From Oceaniferula spumae (GTDB lineage: Bacteria; Verrucomicrobiota; Verrucomicrobiia; Verrucomicrobiales; Akkermansiaceae), in assembly GCF_042849255.1 (NCBI RefSeq), contig NZ_AP026866.1, positions 558,001-622,000 on the forward strand: DNA of 64,000 nucleotides. The letters are read 5' to 3'. Under the pieces are notes generated by a model. The model was not told the DNA's origin. It saw nothing but the letters and a program-made list of their open reading frames with translations, and searched no databases. Shown in pieces: positions 1-9,390 of the stretch. Made by a program: the position numbers and the translations under genes. Position 1 is the first letter of the stretch; each line of letters starts with the position of its first letter.

Positions 1-415
1 CCGCGTTTTTAACCGGAGGCAAAAGCAGCACAATGGTTTTTTGACTGATAGGAAGTGTTACCTTGGCCAGTGGAGTGTGGCTTTTCCCATCATCATTTGC
101 GCCCACTTTAGCTGCGTGGTTCGGGACACAAAGAGTGATCACTCTGGGTCCGGAGTAGTCGACCGGATGCAGTATGGAAGATGAGGAAATCAGGACTTTG
201 CTATCGGCCCCCTCGTCTAGCTCGCCGTTTGTCTTGAGCCAGCGGAGTTCGCTGAGATCCCCTGTGTTGGCAAAAGAGAGCACACTCAACTTGGTCTTGT
301 GGATCGGCGCTTTTTCCTGGGCGGGAATTTCCCCATGGCTGGAAATCAAAACCAGGAAGATGAGCGAAACAATGCGTATGATGGTGAGGCGGTGTGGCAT
401 ATTAGATTTCGTCAT
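1..415 (-). CDS. Hypothetical secreted protein, cut by left window edge
   Basis: Reading the minus strand from an ATG at 415 gives an open frame that runs off the left edge with no stop (138 codons seen). The N-terminus has basic residues (PHRLTIIR) followed by a hydrophobic stretch (IVSLIFLVLISS), so it looks like an exported protein; an inner ATG at residue 6 is an alternative start. The start overlaps the last bases of the upstream prepilin-like gene (stop at 402-404), so the two are probably co-transcribed and translationally coupled. I recognise no domain in the visible part. By position it may be a further member of a Verru_Chthon-type cassette, but this is inference only. Confidence 0.6.
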   Translation of the reverse strand, partial: MTKSNMPHRLTIIRIVSLIFLVLISSHGEIPAQEKAPIHKTKLSVLSFANTGDLSELRWLKTNGELDEGADSKVLISSSSILHPVDYSGPRVITLCVPNHAAKVGANDDGKSHTPLAKVTLPISQKTIVLLLPPVKNA

Positions 416-3400
416 TTGAAAGCCAGCGGAATGAGGTGATGTGGAATCTACGGCCGAAGGTTTGGTTGGTGGGCTTGAGGGCGGTGCCGGATGCAGCGGA
501 TGGCGGATCGCTTGGGTCGACATACTCGGGACTACGCTGGACAATGGCTTCACACCATGCCCGGGCGATGACATCACCGTTTTTATCATGAGCCTCTCCG
601 TATGCACGTATAGTGAAGGTGTCACAGCGCACGGTGAGGGCTGGAGCGATGGACATGAGCACATCGGCCTGAGTGATGTAACCAGGAGCCCCCTTTCCTG
701 TCTGTCCGTCGGAGATGGCTTTCGAATTGGCATAGCTTGCTTGCAAACTCGATGGCTTCAGCGGCACCGAATCTGCTTCGAACCCTGCATTGATGCCGGC
801 ATTTTGGATGGCGGTCTGAAGTGCGCCTTCCAGACCCGTGTCATCGTTAACCAGACGACGGTTGATGAACTCGCCGAGGCTCAGAAATGGGCCGCGGAGC
901 TTGACTTGCTGCACGATTTCCCCGGCCAAGGTATCCAGTTCGACATCTGTTAGTTTGCGCGCGCCGAGCCAGCGTTGCTGCCAGTAATTAACCCCAGCGC
1001 CATTGGCCTCTGCGGATGAACCATTCGGTAGTGTGAAACGGGAAAAAGCATACCCGTCTGATGCAGGGTCATTTTCCCAAGTAGAGGCTGTTTTATCGAA
1101 ATACTGCAGCGGCCTGGTGCTGAGGTCTAACCCACCGAGCACGGCCTTCCACGCGTGTTTGGAGGTGGAATTCACATTGAAGGCCCCTTTGCTGCTGATG
1201 TAACTCGCCAATTTTTGATACCCGTCAGACGATTGGAGTTCGTTGGCTGCGGTTGTGGAATCCGGGACATTGGCTTGGTATCGTTTGTTAGGAAGCGGTT
1301 TGATGCCTGCGGTAAAATCAGTGATGACCTCATTTCGTGTACGCTTATCGGCGACCAAGGGATGGTTCCAGTCGCCTGCACCACTGATAAACCAATCGTC
1401 CCAAAGAACTTCGTTAAGCTTCCATGATTTATCGTGAAGCGTCACATTGAAATCAGCTTGGCCACCATTACCTCCTCCCAGCGGAGAGATTCCATTCGCC
1501 TCCATGCTTCCCTGAGGAATGAACGGTGAGGCGAAGGAGTTACCAAAAGCCATGTTGATATTCGGGTGTGATCTGAGGTGCCATGGCTTGAGTTTATTCG
1601 TATCGTAAGCATCACTCGTATCTGACAGCTCAGCTGCTGTTTTAGGTTCGAAATCGTACTTAATCGCATAATGCCCCAAGCCTGCGTGTTGAAGCTGAGC
1701 TAAAGATGTTAGAGGCTGAATGGGGATCTCACGTAGAGGCACATGAGTCTGCCCCTCAGCTCCATGAGATCTCCCTAAGTGGCCGTTGTCATTTTCCAAA
1801 GCAACATGCACATCATCGAAGTCTGTAACCCTACGGGCAAAAAAGACATAGGGATTGGTCTCCAATTTGAATGGATCGTTATCCCTAACATCACATTGCC
1901 CCAAGGTTAGGGGGCTGAATAGATAGGGTGAGAATCTAGTTGTCTCAGAACTGGTAAGCTCCCCCATTTCCGCTGGATCTGGTATTGAGTGTTCGGTTCT
2001 CAAAATGGCTCCAACAATCAGTGAGGGTTGGGGGTTCGTGATACTCGTCCCTGAGAGCGAGAAATATGAATTGTTAGGTTTGAAATGGGATGAGGTAGAG
2101 TTCATCGAACGCTGAGTCATCACATCACCTTGATAGGCCCACTCGTTCGCGTAGCCTCCTTGCCCCACGAAATAGTTATCGCTGTAAAACCATTCATTCC
2201 GCGGCCCGTAATAAACCTCGATAGCGGAATTCTTTGGCAGGTTCAATTTCCCACTGTTATGATTGATGTTAGAGGAGTAAGTGCCGCCACGAATTTCAAG
2301 CCCTCTGCTTAAGGGGATAATTTTAGAGCTAGGTAGGCGAGGACTATTGCTACCGTCTGAGAAAAGCATAGCTTCACCAGGCTGCATAGCAACCGGACTG
2401 CCTGACTGATCTTTCAAGTTGATCTCATAACGTACGGTAGGAGCTGCTATGCCTTGATCGCCATGAGATTCGTTTTCCCTAACAGGGTAAAAAATCCCCC
2501 TGTTGACCAGAGGTGTTCCTCCACCGGCCACCTTGACAAAGAGGTTCATTGGAAAGCTCCAAAATTTAAAGTCGAAATGAGAGTCCGCAGGCATCTGAAG
2601 CGGCAGATTAAAGGGATTCCACACTTCCATGATCGGCTGCACGACCATGCATAGCTGACTTTCAGTGTCCGATACTGGTTTCCCGAAGTAGGAAAGAACC
2701 CAGAGCCACTTGCTGACTACAGGCATGCGATGCTGCCAGCCGCGCCGCCGCACAACCTCCAGCCAATTCGGGCCGAGTGTGTAGTGCGGGGTATCGCCTT
2801 TCCACTCAATGAGTCCACCCTCATCAAAGGGTTTATACGAACGCATATAAGTGCGTAAATCATGCCAAAATGGCCCTTCAGCAAAAATATTCGCCGATTG
2901 ATCGGCCGAGAGCTGCATGGAACTGGGTAACTCTTCCTGCTCGGTTAACAGACTGAGGTCCTTGCGGAGGCCGCCCCACTTGGTATTGGTTAGAAGGCCT
3001 GCTGAACAAGTGGAAAGATCGTGATAAAAGTATCCTAGCTGACGTGAGGTCACATCTTGAGTAGATGCAAGTGACAACGAGTTCCAAGTGATGGCTTTTC
3101 GTAGTGTGGCTGAGAGTCCTCCGTCCGCGCCTAAGAATTTGTCTGACAGGTCTGGGGCATCTGCCGTGTTACCTGGCTTGAGAGCTTTTAGGTTAGTCCC
3201 CGGAGATGCACCTCGGTCAACAAGCTGCTGCGCTCGGTCGGATGGATCTGGATGATCGAAATCCACTCTGGCTTTCAAATTTTCGCCACCGATCATCCAT
3301 GCATACGCACCAGCGGTTTGGGTCGGCTGAAGCGAGTTCATATTTTGAACCAAATTCGCAGATACCAGCATCTGTTGTTGCTCTGCGGTCAAATTGTCAT

Positions 3401-3953
3401 CGTCATCGACACCTAAAGTTCGAGGGCCGATAAGATTGACTGAGTTCTTGGGACTTGTTGGGCTGGATAATGTTCCAGGAAAACTGATCTCCGAAACTTC
3501 ACGGATATTTCCTGATACAAGCCATCTGAGAAATCTCCCATCGCGATCCTCACTCGAATAGCTATTTTGGTAAGCAGAGGCGAGTGCCGCCAAATCACCG
3601 TTGTCGGAGAGACCGTCGCCGATGCTTTTCCAAACGCCTAAAACCTGTTGCTGGCCGCTGTCGTGGGCTAAAACTGAGAAGTTTGCCGTGATGCGTTGAT
3701 CGGGCCCTACGTTTTTCTGCAGTTCGCCTAATGCGATCATAAGCGCCATGCGGGCATTGGCCTGTGCTTCACCTTCGGCTAGGCTGCCTCGCTGGGAACG
3801 AGTCTCGATCGTGCTAAGAGTGAGCATGGCCAGTGCGATCATTACCAGCAATACCATGACGCTGATTGTGGCTATCAGCGCAAAACCAGGGCTACCTTGC
3901 CTTTCAACGTGGCCGCTATGGTTCAGTATTCGCGAATCGTAATGATAATGCAT
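402..3953 (-). CDS. Giant prepilin-like protein (Verru_Chthon cassette protein A-like)
   Basis: 1183 residues. Near the N-terminus (residues about 22-52) there is a type IV prepilin-like signal: a Gly-Phe junction (PGFALIATISVM) followed by a long hydrophobic helix and a polar stretch. Next comes an alanine-rich segment with ALGELQKNVGPDQRITA, typical of the large verrucomicrobial proteins known as Verru_Chthon cassette A. The remaining thousand residues are polar, rich in Asn, Ser and Pro, and show no enzyme motif. It probably sits in the envelope, processed by a prepilin peptidase and exported by a pilus or type II secretion-like machine. It overlaps the next gene in the same direction. The family assignment rests on remembered motif similarity and the substrate or role is unknown. 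Confidence 0.75.
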   Translation of the reverse strand: MHYHYDSRILNHSGHVERQGSPGFALIATISVMVLLVMIALAMLTLSTIETRSQRGSLAEGEAQANARMALMIALGELQKNVGPDQRITANFSVLAHDSGQQQVLGVWKSIGDGLSDNGDLAALASAYQNSYSSEDRDGRFLRWLVSGNIREVSEISFPGTLSSPTSPKNSVNLIGPRTLGVDDDDNLTAEQQQMLVSANLVQNMNSLQPTQTAGAYAWMIGGENLKARVDFDHPDPSDRAQQLVDRGASPGTNLKALKPGNTADAPDLSDKFLGADGGLSATLRKAITWNSLSLASTQDVTSRQLGYFYHDLSTCSAGLLTNTKWGGLRKDLSLLTEQEELPSSMQLSADQSANIFAEGPFWHDLRTYMRSYKPFDEGGLIEWKGDTPHYTLGPNWLEVVRRRGWQHRMPVVSKWLWVLSYFGKPVSDTESQLCMVVQPIMEVWNPFNLPLQMPADSHFDFKFWSFPMNLFVKVAGGGTPLVNRGIFYPVRENESHGDQGIAAPTVRYEINLKDQSGSPVAMQPGEAMLFSDGSNSPRLPSSKIIPLSRGLEIRGGTYSSNINHNSGKLNLPKNSAIEVYYGPRNEWFYSDNYFVGQGGYANEWAYQGDVMTQRSMNSTSSHFKPNNSYFSLSGTSITNPQPSLIVGAILRTEHSIPDPAEMGELTSSETTRFSPYLFSPLTLGQCDVRDNDPFKLETNPYVFFARRVTDFDDVHVALENDNGHLGRSHGAEGQTHVPLREIPIQPLTSLAQLQHAGLGHYAIKYDFEPKTAAELSDTSDAYDTNKLKPWHLRSHPNINMAFGNSFASPFIPQGSMEANGISPLGGGNGGQADFNVTLHDKSWKLNEVLWDDWFISGAGDWNHPLVADKRTRNEVITDFTAGIKPLPNKRYQANVPDSTTAANELQSSDGYQKLASYISSKGAFNVNSTSKHAWKAVLGGLDLSTRPLQYFDKTASTWENDPASDGYAFSRFTLPNGSSAEANGAGVNYWQQRWLGARKLTDVELDTLAGEIVQQVKLRGPFLSLGEFINRRLVNDDTGLEGALQTAIQNAGINAGFEADSVPLKPSSLQASYANSKAISDGQTGKGAPGYITQADVLMSIAPALTVRCDTFTIRAYGEAHDKNGDVIARAWCEAIVQRSPEYVDPSDPPSAASGTALKPTNQTFGRRFHITSFRWLSNDEI

Positions 3954-4013
3954 GCTCTACTGAGTAACATCATTATACATACCAATCTTAACATTTTACT
4001 TTCCAGCAAGGGC

Positions 4014-4048
4014 ACAAAAAGGCCCCGGGAGTTGGAGGACTCCCGGGG
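4014..4048 (-). terminator. Rho-independent terminator for the mannosidase transcript
   Basis: CCCCGGGAGT (4023-4032) pairs perfectly with ACTCCCGGGG (4039-4048) around a 6-nt loop. On the minus strand the stem is followed by a T run (GCCTTTTTG, ending near 4014), the classical order. It lies about 220 bp beyond the alpha-mannosidase stop and before the prepilin-like gene. The rest of 3954-4266 shows a weak GTTCAC/GTGAAC inverted repeat near 4115-4138 and nothing else I can assign. Confidence 0.7.
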
Positions 4049-4266
4049 CATTGGATTCTTCAGTATATTCCTACACGCTGATAATGTGTTGGAGACTGAC
4101 AACTGCAACTGTTGTGTTCACCCTTGTTTGGTTGTGAACCCCGCATCTTACGGTGTTCGCTATACATAGACCCCCCACTTCGCTATCCGTTCAAAGAAAG
4201 TCAGGTTTTCTTACATTTTCATCGATGATGAATTCCAATCTAGCAGTTAATAACCTCTCTACCCCT

Positions 4267-7200
4267 TTATTTCCAAGCAATTGAGTGGATTTCAAAAGGT
4301 TTGATTTTCATAGATATTTTTCCATCTGAAACATCAATATTGGAGATTTCGACCGGTTTTTCTAAAAAGTTTACTGCTTCAATATCACCTTTCAGCACAT
4401 CTGAAGTGATTTCAATCTGACCTCGGGAGTTGTAGCCCTCGTAGAACCGGGCCACGGAAGCATCAGATTTCTCAGCCGGTTTGAGGGATTCGAGGAAGAC
4501 TCCTGGTCGATCGACGCTAAGGAAAGATTTCTCCGATGGTAAATCTCCACCACTCCCGCTGGCCGACACCACGTGTAGGGGCACATTGAAGGCATAGGCT
4601 TCTTCGATGACTCCTCCTTCCTGTAAGCTACCGGCGTGAGGTAGGATCGCATAGCTGAAGGTATGCATGCCACGGTCAGCTTGGGGGTCTGGAGCGTTAG
4701 CGGCTTTGAGAAGAGTCAGGCGCATGATGTTGCCACGAATATCAGCGGCGTATTTGCAGTCATTGAGCAGTGCCACTCCGTAGTCACTTTCCGAAAGGTC
4801 AGCCCACTTGTGGACTGGCACCTCGAATTTTGCGACATCCCAGCTGGTGTTGTCGTGGGTGCTGCGCTCTACGTGACCGTATTGGATTTCGTAGCTCGCT
4901 CGCAGACTGCTGATGTCCACTGGGAACGCCACCTTGAGGAGTCGGTCATGCTCCTGCCAGTCGACGTCACAGTGGAAATCGATTCTTCGGCTGCCAGCAT
5001 TGAGTTCAATTCGCTGAGAAAATCTCGACTCACCGAAGCTGCGAGACACACGCAGAGATACTCGCAACGGTCCTTCTTCAAGAACCTGGATCTCGGCGAC
5101 GTCATCGAGATTCTCGACTTGGTCTTTGTAGAAAACATCCACGTCCCAGGCATTCCATCGGTTAGGATAGTCTTTGTGAATCTGCAGCAAGTTCCCCCGC
5201 CCAGACATCACTTCACGGTTGTTTGCTAGGTCCACCACCGAGGTAAGTGTTCCGCGAGAGTCCAACTCAATCACTAACAGGCCATTGGAGATACGGAATC
5301 CGTCACCAGACTCGGCGAGTGTCACCGGCGCGATGTTAGCTGGTAAGTCTGACGATGTTACGGCGCTATAGCCACACTGTGGCACTTCGGCGTAGGCAAG
5401 GTTTCCATCTGCGAGTTCGATGACTTCATTACGCTGCTGTGCTAGTGTGTTGAAAACTAGGCTGGTGCCAGCTGGAACATTGATCTTGTCTACGATGCGT
5501 TGAACGGCAGCATCACGCACGGTCTTGGCGACCATTTCCACGTTCGGATAATCGATTCTACAGTCCTGATAGACCCAGTGGATCGATGAGCCGGGAATAA
5601 TGTCATGGAACTGATTCAGAAGAAGCGTTTTCCATGCTCGGTCCATCGCCATCGCAGTGATGTCACCATCTTTCTCTTTGATGTGCGCAGGCACGTCCCA
5701 AACAGGTCGGTCAGTAACAGGATCAGACTCTAACAAATCGCCTGGATTTATTTGCGTAGCTATCACCTGGAAGAACTCGGCATCGCGGAGTAACAACTCG
5801 CATTTCCGATTCATGTATTTGGTGTATGCCTGACTGGTGAGCGTGCCGCGGTGTAATTCCAGATAAAGTTCTCCACGCCAGACTGGCGGATCGACGGCGT
5901 CCTTTTTAGCCATTTTGAAAAAATCTAACACACTGCCCATTTTCACCTTCGGCATTCCCTCGAAATCTTCCCAGCGACGAGCCAACTCGATGTGTTCCAG
6001 AGTCGGGCCACCACCACCGTCACCATTACCAAACGGAACCAAGGCTTGCGTGGCGCGATCGTTTTCTTGGAAATTATGTTCCGAGTGTTTCAACTCCTTC
6101 GCGGTAAGCTGACAGTTGTAGGTGTCCACCGGTGGAAAATGAGTGAAGACGGCCGTACCATCGAGACCTTCCCAGTTGAAGGTATGGTGGGGAAACTTGT
6201 TGGTATCACTCCAGGAAATTTTCTGGGTGAGGAACCAGTCAATATCACACTTGCGCAAGATTTGTGGCAGGGCCGCAGCGTAGCCGAATACGTCAGGCAG
6301 CCAGAGATCCTTGACCTCAATGCCAAACTCTTCGTGATAGTAGTTCTTGCCATGAATGAGCTGCCTAACAAGCGACTCTCCGGATGAGATATTACAGTCG
6401 GCCTCAATCCACATTCCCCCGACGATCTCCCACTGCCCCCGTTTCACGGCGGTTTGGATATCTGCGTAGATGCTCGGATAGTGCTGCTTCATCCAGGCGT
6501 ATTGTTGCGGTTGGGAGCAGACAAATTTGAAATCCGGATGCTTCTCCATGTAGCGGAGCATCGTCGTGAACGTGCGCGCGCACTTGCGGATCGTTTCTCG
6601 CAGCGGCCAGCACCACGCGGTGTCGATGTGCGCATGTCCCACTGCGGTGATCTGATGATTGGTGTCCCCATTTCGTTTGGACATCACCTCCTTCAGAGCT
6701 TCGCGGGCTGGGGCGACACAGTTTGCATCGCCTAAATCGAGCAGGTCACAAGCCTTGTTCAGTGCTCGGAGGAGTTGACCTCTGCGTGGCTCGTTATCGG
6801 GTAATTCCATCATCGCCTGCCGACAGACTTCGAAATCCATTTTGAGCTGAAAAGCATCTGGATTATATGTCGCCAGCTTGGCCTCGCGGAGTCGGAACAA
6901 AGGCTCTCCTTCGTATTCTGGGAGCAATAAGTCCTCATCCCCCCAGAACATTTGCGCTACCGGGTTGGCGGCTGCTTCGACATAGAAATCAATCATTTCC
7001 CCGCCCTTGGCTGAGTCTAACAATGGTATCGCCTGACGATTCCTGTTCACAGCGATGGTGGGTTTGCCATCCTGATAGACTAGACCTTCTCGACCAAACC
7101 CCTCACCCTCTTCGAAACTAAGATTCACCAACGCGACGACAGGTTTTCCACCCCAGTCGGCTGGCACCTCGCCGGTGAAATGAAACCATACCGTGTCCCA

Positions 7201-7395
7201 CTTTGAGCCCCAGAAATCGCCCTCTTTGAAGGGAGTAAACTCTCGGTTAATCGCTTGGTCGAAAGTAATCGGTTCACCACCGACCCGCATCGCGGAGATC
7301 TTCAACGGGCTTTTCTCAGCATGCAACAAGGGTTCAATAATCCGCCACGATGCAACTAGGATTCTTTCTTCAAAAACGCGAGGTAGCTTTTCCAT
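4267..7395 (-). CDS. Alpha-mannosidase, glycoside hydrolase family 38
   Basis: Retaining enzyme expected to remove alpha-mannose from oligosaccharides. From the ATG at 7395 the protein has 1042 residues, the usual length for bacterial/class II GH38 enzymes. The catalytic domain shows the zinc-binding HAHIDTAWCWP (about residues 254-264) and WLPDVFGY with the nucleophile Asp (about 368); a long beta-sandwich C-terminal region follows. The longer frame starting at 7449 adds 18 Trp-rich residues unlike the family and would overlap the upstream gene, so MEKLPRVFEE is preferred. It follows an exonuclease/endonuclease/phosphatase gene by 50 bp, probably in one transcript. No signal peptide is visible, suggesting cytoplasmic action on imported glycans. 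Confidence 0.9.
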   Translation of the reverse strand: MEKLPRVFEERILVASWRIIEPLLHAEKSPLKISAMRVGGEPITFDQAINREFTPFKEGDFWGSKWDTVWFHFTGEVPADWGGKPVVALVNLSFEEGEGFGREGLVYQDGKPTIAVNRNRQAIPLLDSAKGGEMIDFYVEAAANPVAQMFWGDEDLLLPEYEGEPLFRLREAKLATYNPDAFQLKMDFEVCRQAMMELPDNEPRRGQLLRALNKACDLLDLGDANCVAPAREALKEVMSKRNGDTNHQITAVGHAHIDTAWCWPLRETIRKCARTFTTMLRYMEKHPDFKFVCSQPQQYAWMKQHYPSIYADIQTAVKRGQWEIVGGMWIEADCNISSGESLVRQLIHGKNYYHEEFGIEVKDLWLPDVFGYAAALPQILRKCDIDWFLTQKISWSDTNKFPHHTFNWEGLDGTAVFTHFPPVDTYNCQLTAKELKHSEHNFQENDRATQALVPFGNGDGGGGPTLEHIELARRWEDFEGMPKVKMGSVLDFFKMAKKDAVDPPVWRGELYLELHRGTLTSQAYTKYMNRKCELLLRDAEFFQVIATQINPGDLLESDPVTDRPVWDVPAHIKEKDGDITAMAMDRAWKTLLLNQFHDIIPGSSIHWVYQDCRIDYPNVEMVAKTVRDAAVQRIVDKINVPAGTSLVFNTLAQQRNEVIELADGNLAYAEVPQCGYSAVTSSDLPANIAPVTLAESGDGFRISNGLLVIELDSRGTLTSVVDLANNREVMSGRGNLLQIHKDYPNRWNAWDVDVFYKDQVENLDDVAEIQVLEEGPLRVSLRVSRSFGESRFSQRIELNAGSRRIDFHCDVDWQEHDRLLKVAFPVDISSLRASYEIQYGHVERSTHDNTSWDVAKFEVPVHKWADLSESDYGVALLNDCKYAADIRGNIMRLTLLKAANAPDPQADRGMHTFSYAILPHAGSLQEGGVIEEAYAFNVPLHVVSASGSGGDLPSEKSFLSVDRPGVFLESLKPAEKSDASVARFYEGYNSRGQIEITSDVLKGDIEAVNFLEKPVEISNIDVSDGKISMKIKPFEIHSIAWK

Positions 7396-7445
7396 AAATT
7401 CGGCAGGATTCTGGCGAGTTCGCCACCAGATCAACAAGCACCAAA

Positions 7446-8186
7446 TCAAGGAACAATGATCACCCCGATCAATGGGCGGTGGTCTGATGCCACAGCTTCA
7501 TCCAGCACCAAGCAACTCGCCTTGGCTGTTTCAAAGCCTCGGTAAATGATGTAATCAATTTCCTTTTTGGGATCACCAGCAGGGTAAGTTAGAGCGGCAC
7601 CGGATTTGGTTGTGATTTTCCATGTGCTCTTGACGTGAGTCATGGTGTCAGAATCTGGAATGGCGTTAAAATCTCCTGCCATGATCACAGGGTGTTGGCG
7701 GAGCGACATGACTTTTTCCATCGCTTGCACCTGACCGACCCGAGTCTCGTCCTTTTCCCAATCGAGATGCACACTCGCAAAGGAAAGTTTCTTACCATGT
7801 ATGTGAATAATGGCCTCCAACACAGCACGAGACTCGCCTGGTCCGGGCAGTTTGTGAACCATGGTGTCTTGGATCGGGTATTTTGAGAGAATCGCGTTGC
7901 CGTATTCCCCACCATTGAGGTCGATGCATTTACCGTAGGCGTAATGCATGCCGAGAAGTTTGGCGAGGACAGCAGCCTGGTCCACCTTGCCACTGCGGGG
8001 AACGACCTTATCGACTTCTTGCAGAGCCACGAGATCCGGTTTCTGCTTTTTAATCACTTCCGCGATCCTGTTAAGATCCAGTTTGCCGTCCAGACCGACA
8101 CCATGGTGGATGTTGTAGGAAAAAACACGCAACTCCCCTGCCCAGGCACAGCTGGTGAGGATCATTAGAAATAGAATGCTTCGCAC
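7446..8186 (-). CDS. Endonuclease/exonuclease/phosphatase family protein, exported
   Basis: 246 residues from a GTG start at 8186. That start gives a compact signal peptide (SILFLMILTSCAWAG) and avoids overlap with ftsY, which the longer open frame to 8489 would have. The body has the hallmarks of the metal-dependent EEP phosphoesterase fold: FSYNIHHG, LQEVD with the metal Glu, the MAGDFNAIPDS Asp/Asn pair and the C-terminal SDHRPL His. The family covers DNase I-like nucleases and phospholipid or sugar-phosphate phosphodiesterases, so the substrate is open; export argues against a DNA repair role. It is divergent from ftsY and just upstream of the mannosidase. Confidence 0.8.
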   Translation of the reverse strand: MRSILFLMILTSCAWAGELRVFSYNIHHGVGLDGKLDLNRIAEVIKKQKPDLVALQEVDKVVPRSGKVDQAAVLAKLLGMHYAYGKCIDLNGGEYGNAILSKYPIQDTMVHKLPGPGESRAVLEAIIHIHGKKLSFASVHLDWEKDETRVGQVQAMEKVMSLRQHPVIMAGDFNAIPDSDTMTHVKSTWKITTKSGAALTYPAGDPKKEIDYIIYRGFETAKASCLVLDEAVASDHRPLIGVIIVP

Positions 8187-8282
8187 GAGGAACCCTACGA
8201 CTGAAGGCGCAAAAGTCTTGCGAAAAAACCATGTCACCGCTACATGCAGCAGCCCCACCCCACCAACAGCACCACTTTCATC

Positions 8283-9134
8283 ATGGCAGGATTTTTCAAA
8301 AAGCTTCTCAACAAGGTCACTAATACAGCAGAGATCGATTGGGATGAACTCGAGGCCGACCTCATCGGTGCGGACCTTGGTGCGCGCACATCCATGGACA
8401 TCATTGATGACTTGCAAGCCATGGGGCGGAAAGTCTCTGGAGACGATGTCATCGATGTCTGCAAACAACACATTGCCAAGATTCTGCAAGACGATGTGGC
8501 TCCGATCACACCTCGTAGCGATGGAAAACCGACGGTTATTCTCGTAGTCGGCGTCAACGGCACCGGCAAGACCACCTCGTCAGCCAAACTCGCTTATTTA
8601 CTCAAACAACAAGGTCATTCAGTCATGCTCGCGGCGGCAGACACCTTCCGTGCCGCCGCCGTGGAACAGCTCGGCCGATGGGGTGACCGTCTCGATATCC
8701 CCGTGGTCAAAGGCGCGCATAATGCCGATCCAGCGTCGGTCTGTTATACAGCCCACCAGAAAGCCATCACTGATGGTGCCCAGTTTCTGATCTGCGATAC
8801 CGCTGGCCGCATTCATACCCGTCACAACCTGATGCAAGAACTCGGCAAGATCGAGCGCACCATCAGCAAACAGGACGACAGTGCTCCACATCTGAAACTG
8901 TTAGTTGTGGACGCCACTACCGGCGGCAATGCACTGGCCCAAGCGAAGGAGTTTAACAAAGCCATCGAACTTGACGGCATGATCGTCACCAAACTCGACG
9001 GCTCTGGAAAAGGCGGCGTCGCGGTGTTGATCCAGAAGGAACTCAACCTCCCCACACGCTTCATCGGCCTCGGCGAAGAGCCGGAGCAATTTAAGGTGTT
9101 TAACAAGGAGGAGTTTGTGGACGGGATTTTATAG
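8283..9134 (+). CDS. ftsY: Signal recognition particle receptor FtsY
   Basis: SRP receptor GTPase that docks ribosome-SRP complexes at the membrane for co-translational insertion. From ATG 8283 (MAGFFKKLLNK) the protein has 283 residues: a short N domain and the G domain with GVNGTGKT (P loop, about residues 90-97), DTFRAAAVEQL (the I box region), DTAGR and TKLDGSGKGG. The acidic A domain found in many FtsY proteins is absent, as in other short versions. The open frame begins 39 bases earlier, but the earlier residues look non-coding. It is followed by a perfect hairpin at 9143-9176. Single gene, divergent from the EEP protein. Confidence 0.93.
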   Translation: MAGFFKKLLNKVTNTAEIDWDELEADLIGADLGARTSMDIIDDLQAMGRKVSGDDVIDVCKQHIAKILQDDVAPITPRSDGKPTVILVVGVNGTGKTTSSAKLAYLLKQQGHSVMLAAADTFRAAAVEQLGRWGDRLDIPVVKGAHNADPASVCYTAHQKAITDGAQFLICDTAGRIHTRHNLMQELGKIERTISKQDDSAPHLKLLVVDATTGGNALAQAKEFNKAIELDGMIVTKLDGSGKGGVAVLIQKELNLPTRFIGLGEEPEQFKVFNKEEFVDGIL

Positions 9135-9142
9135 AGTCATTA

Positions 9143-9176
9143 TTTGGAGTACGGCGTTACCTCGCCGTACTCCAAA
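9143..9176. repeat. Perfect 14-bp hairpin after ftsY
   Basis: TTTGGAGTACGGCG (9143-9156) is the exact reverse complement of 9163-9176, with loop TTACCT. It starts 9 bp after the ftsY stop. Neither strand has a T run directly after the stem, so it is either an unusual terminator or a dispersed palindromic repeat unit. The rest of 9177-9390 shows nothing else I can assign. Confidence 0.6.
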
Positions 9177-9390
9177 GCTGCTAGAACTTCCAATCCCCCC
9201 CTGTCCAGATCACAGGTATTTAAGAAATAGATCAGGCCCTTGCCATTTTCCGTGCGAGGTGACTTGGAAAATGCGACCAGCTGCGCAGCGAGTACATACC
9301 GCCGCCAAGGACACCAGTGCTGTTAGCAAGTGTCTGGAGAATCGTTGGCGACGGGTCACGTTATAGGCTAAGCAGCGTGGTAACAGCACT

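Noticed and set aside
4663..5229. 188-codon plus-strand frame inside the alpha-mannosidase
   Set aside because: Shadow of GH38 in another frame.
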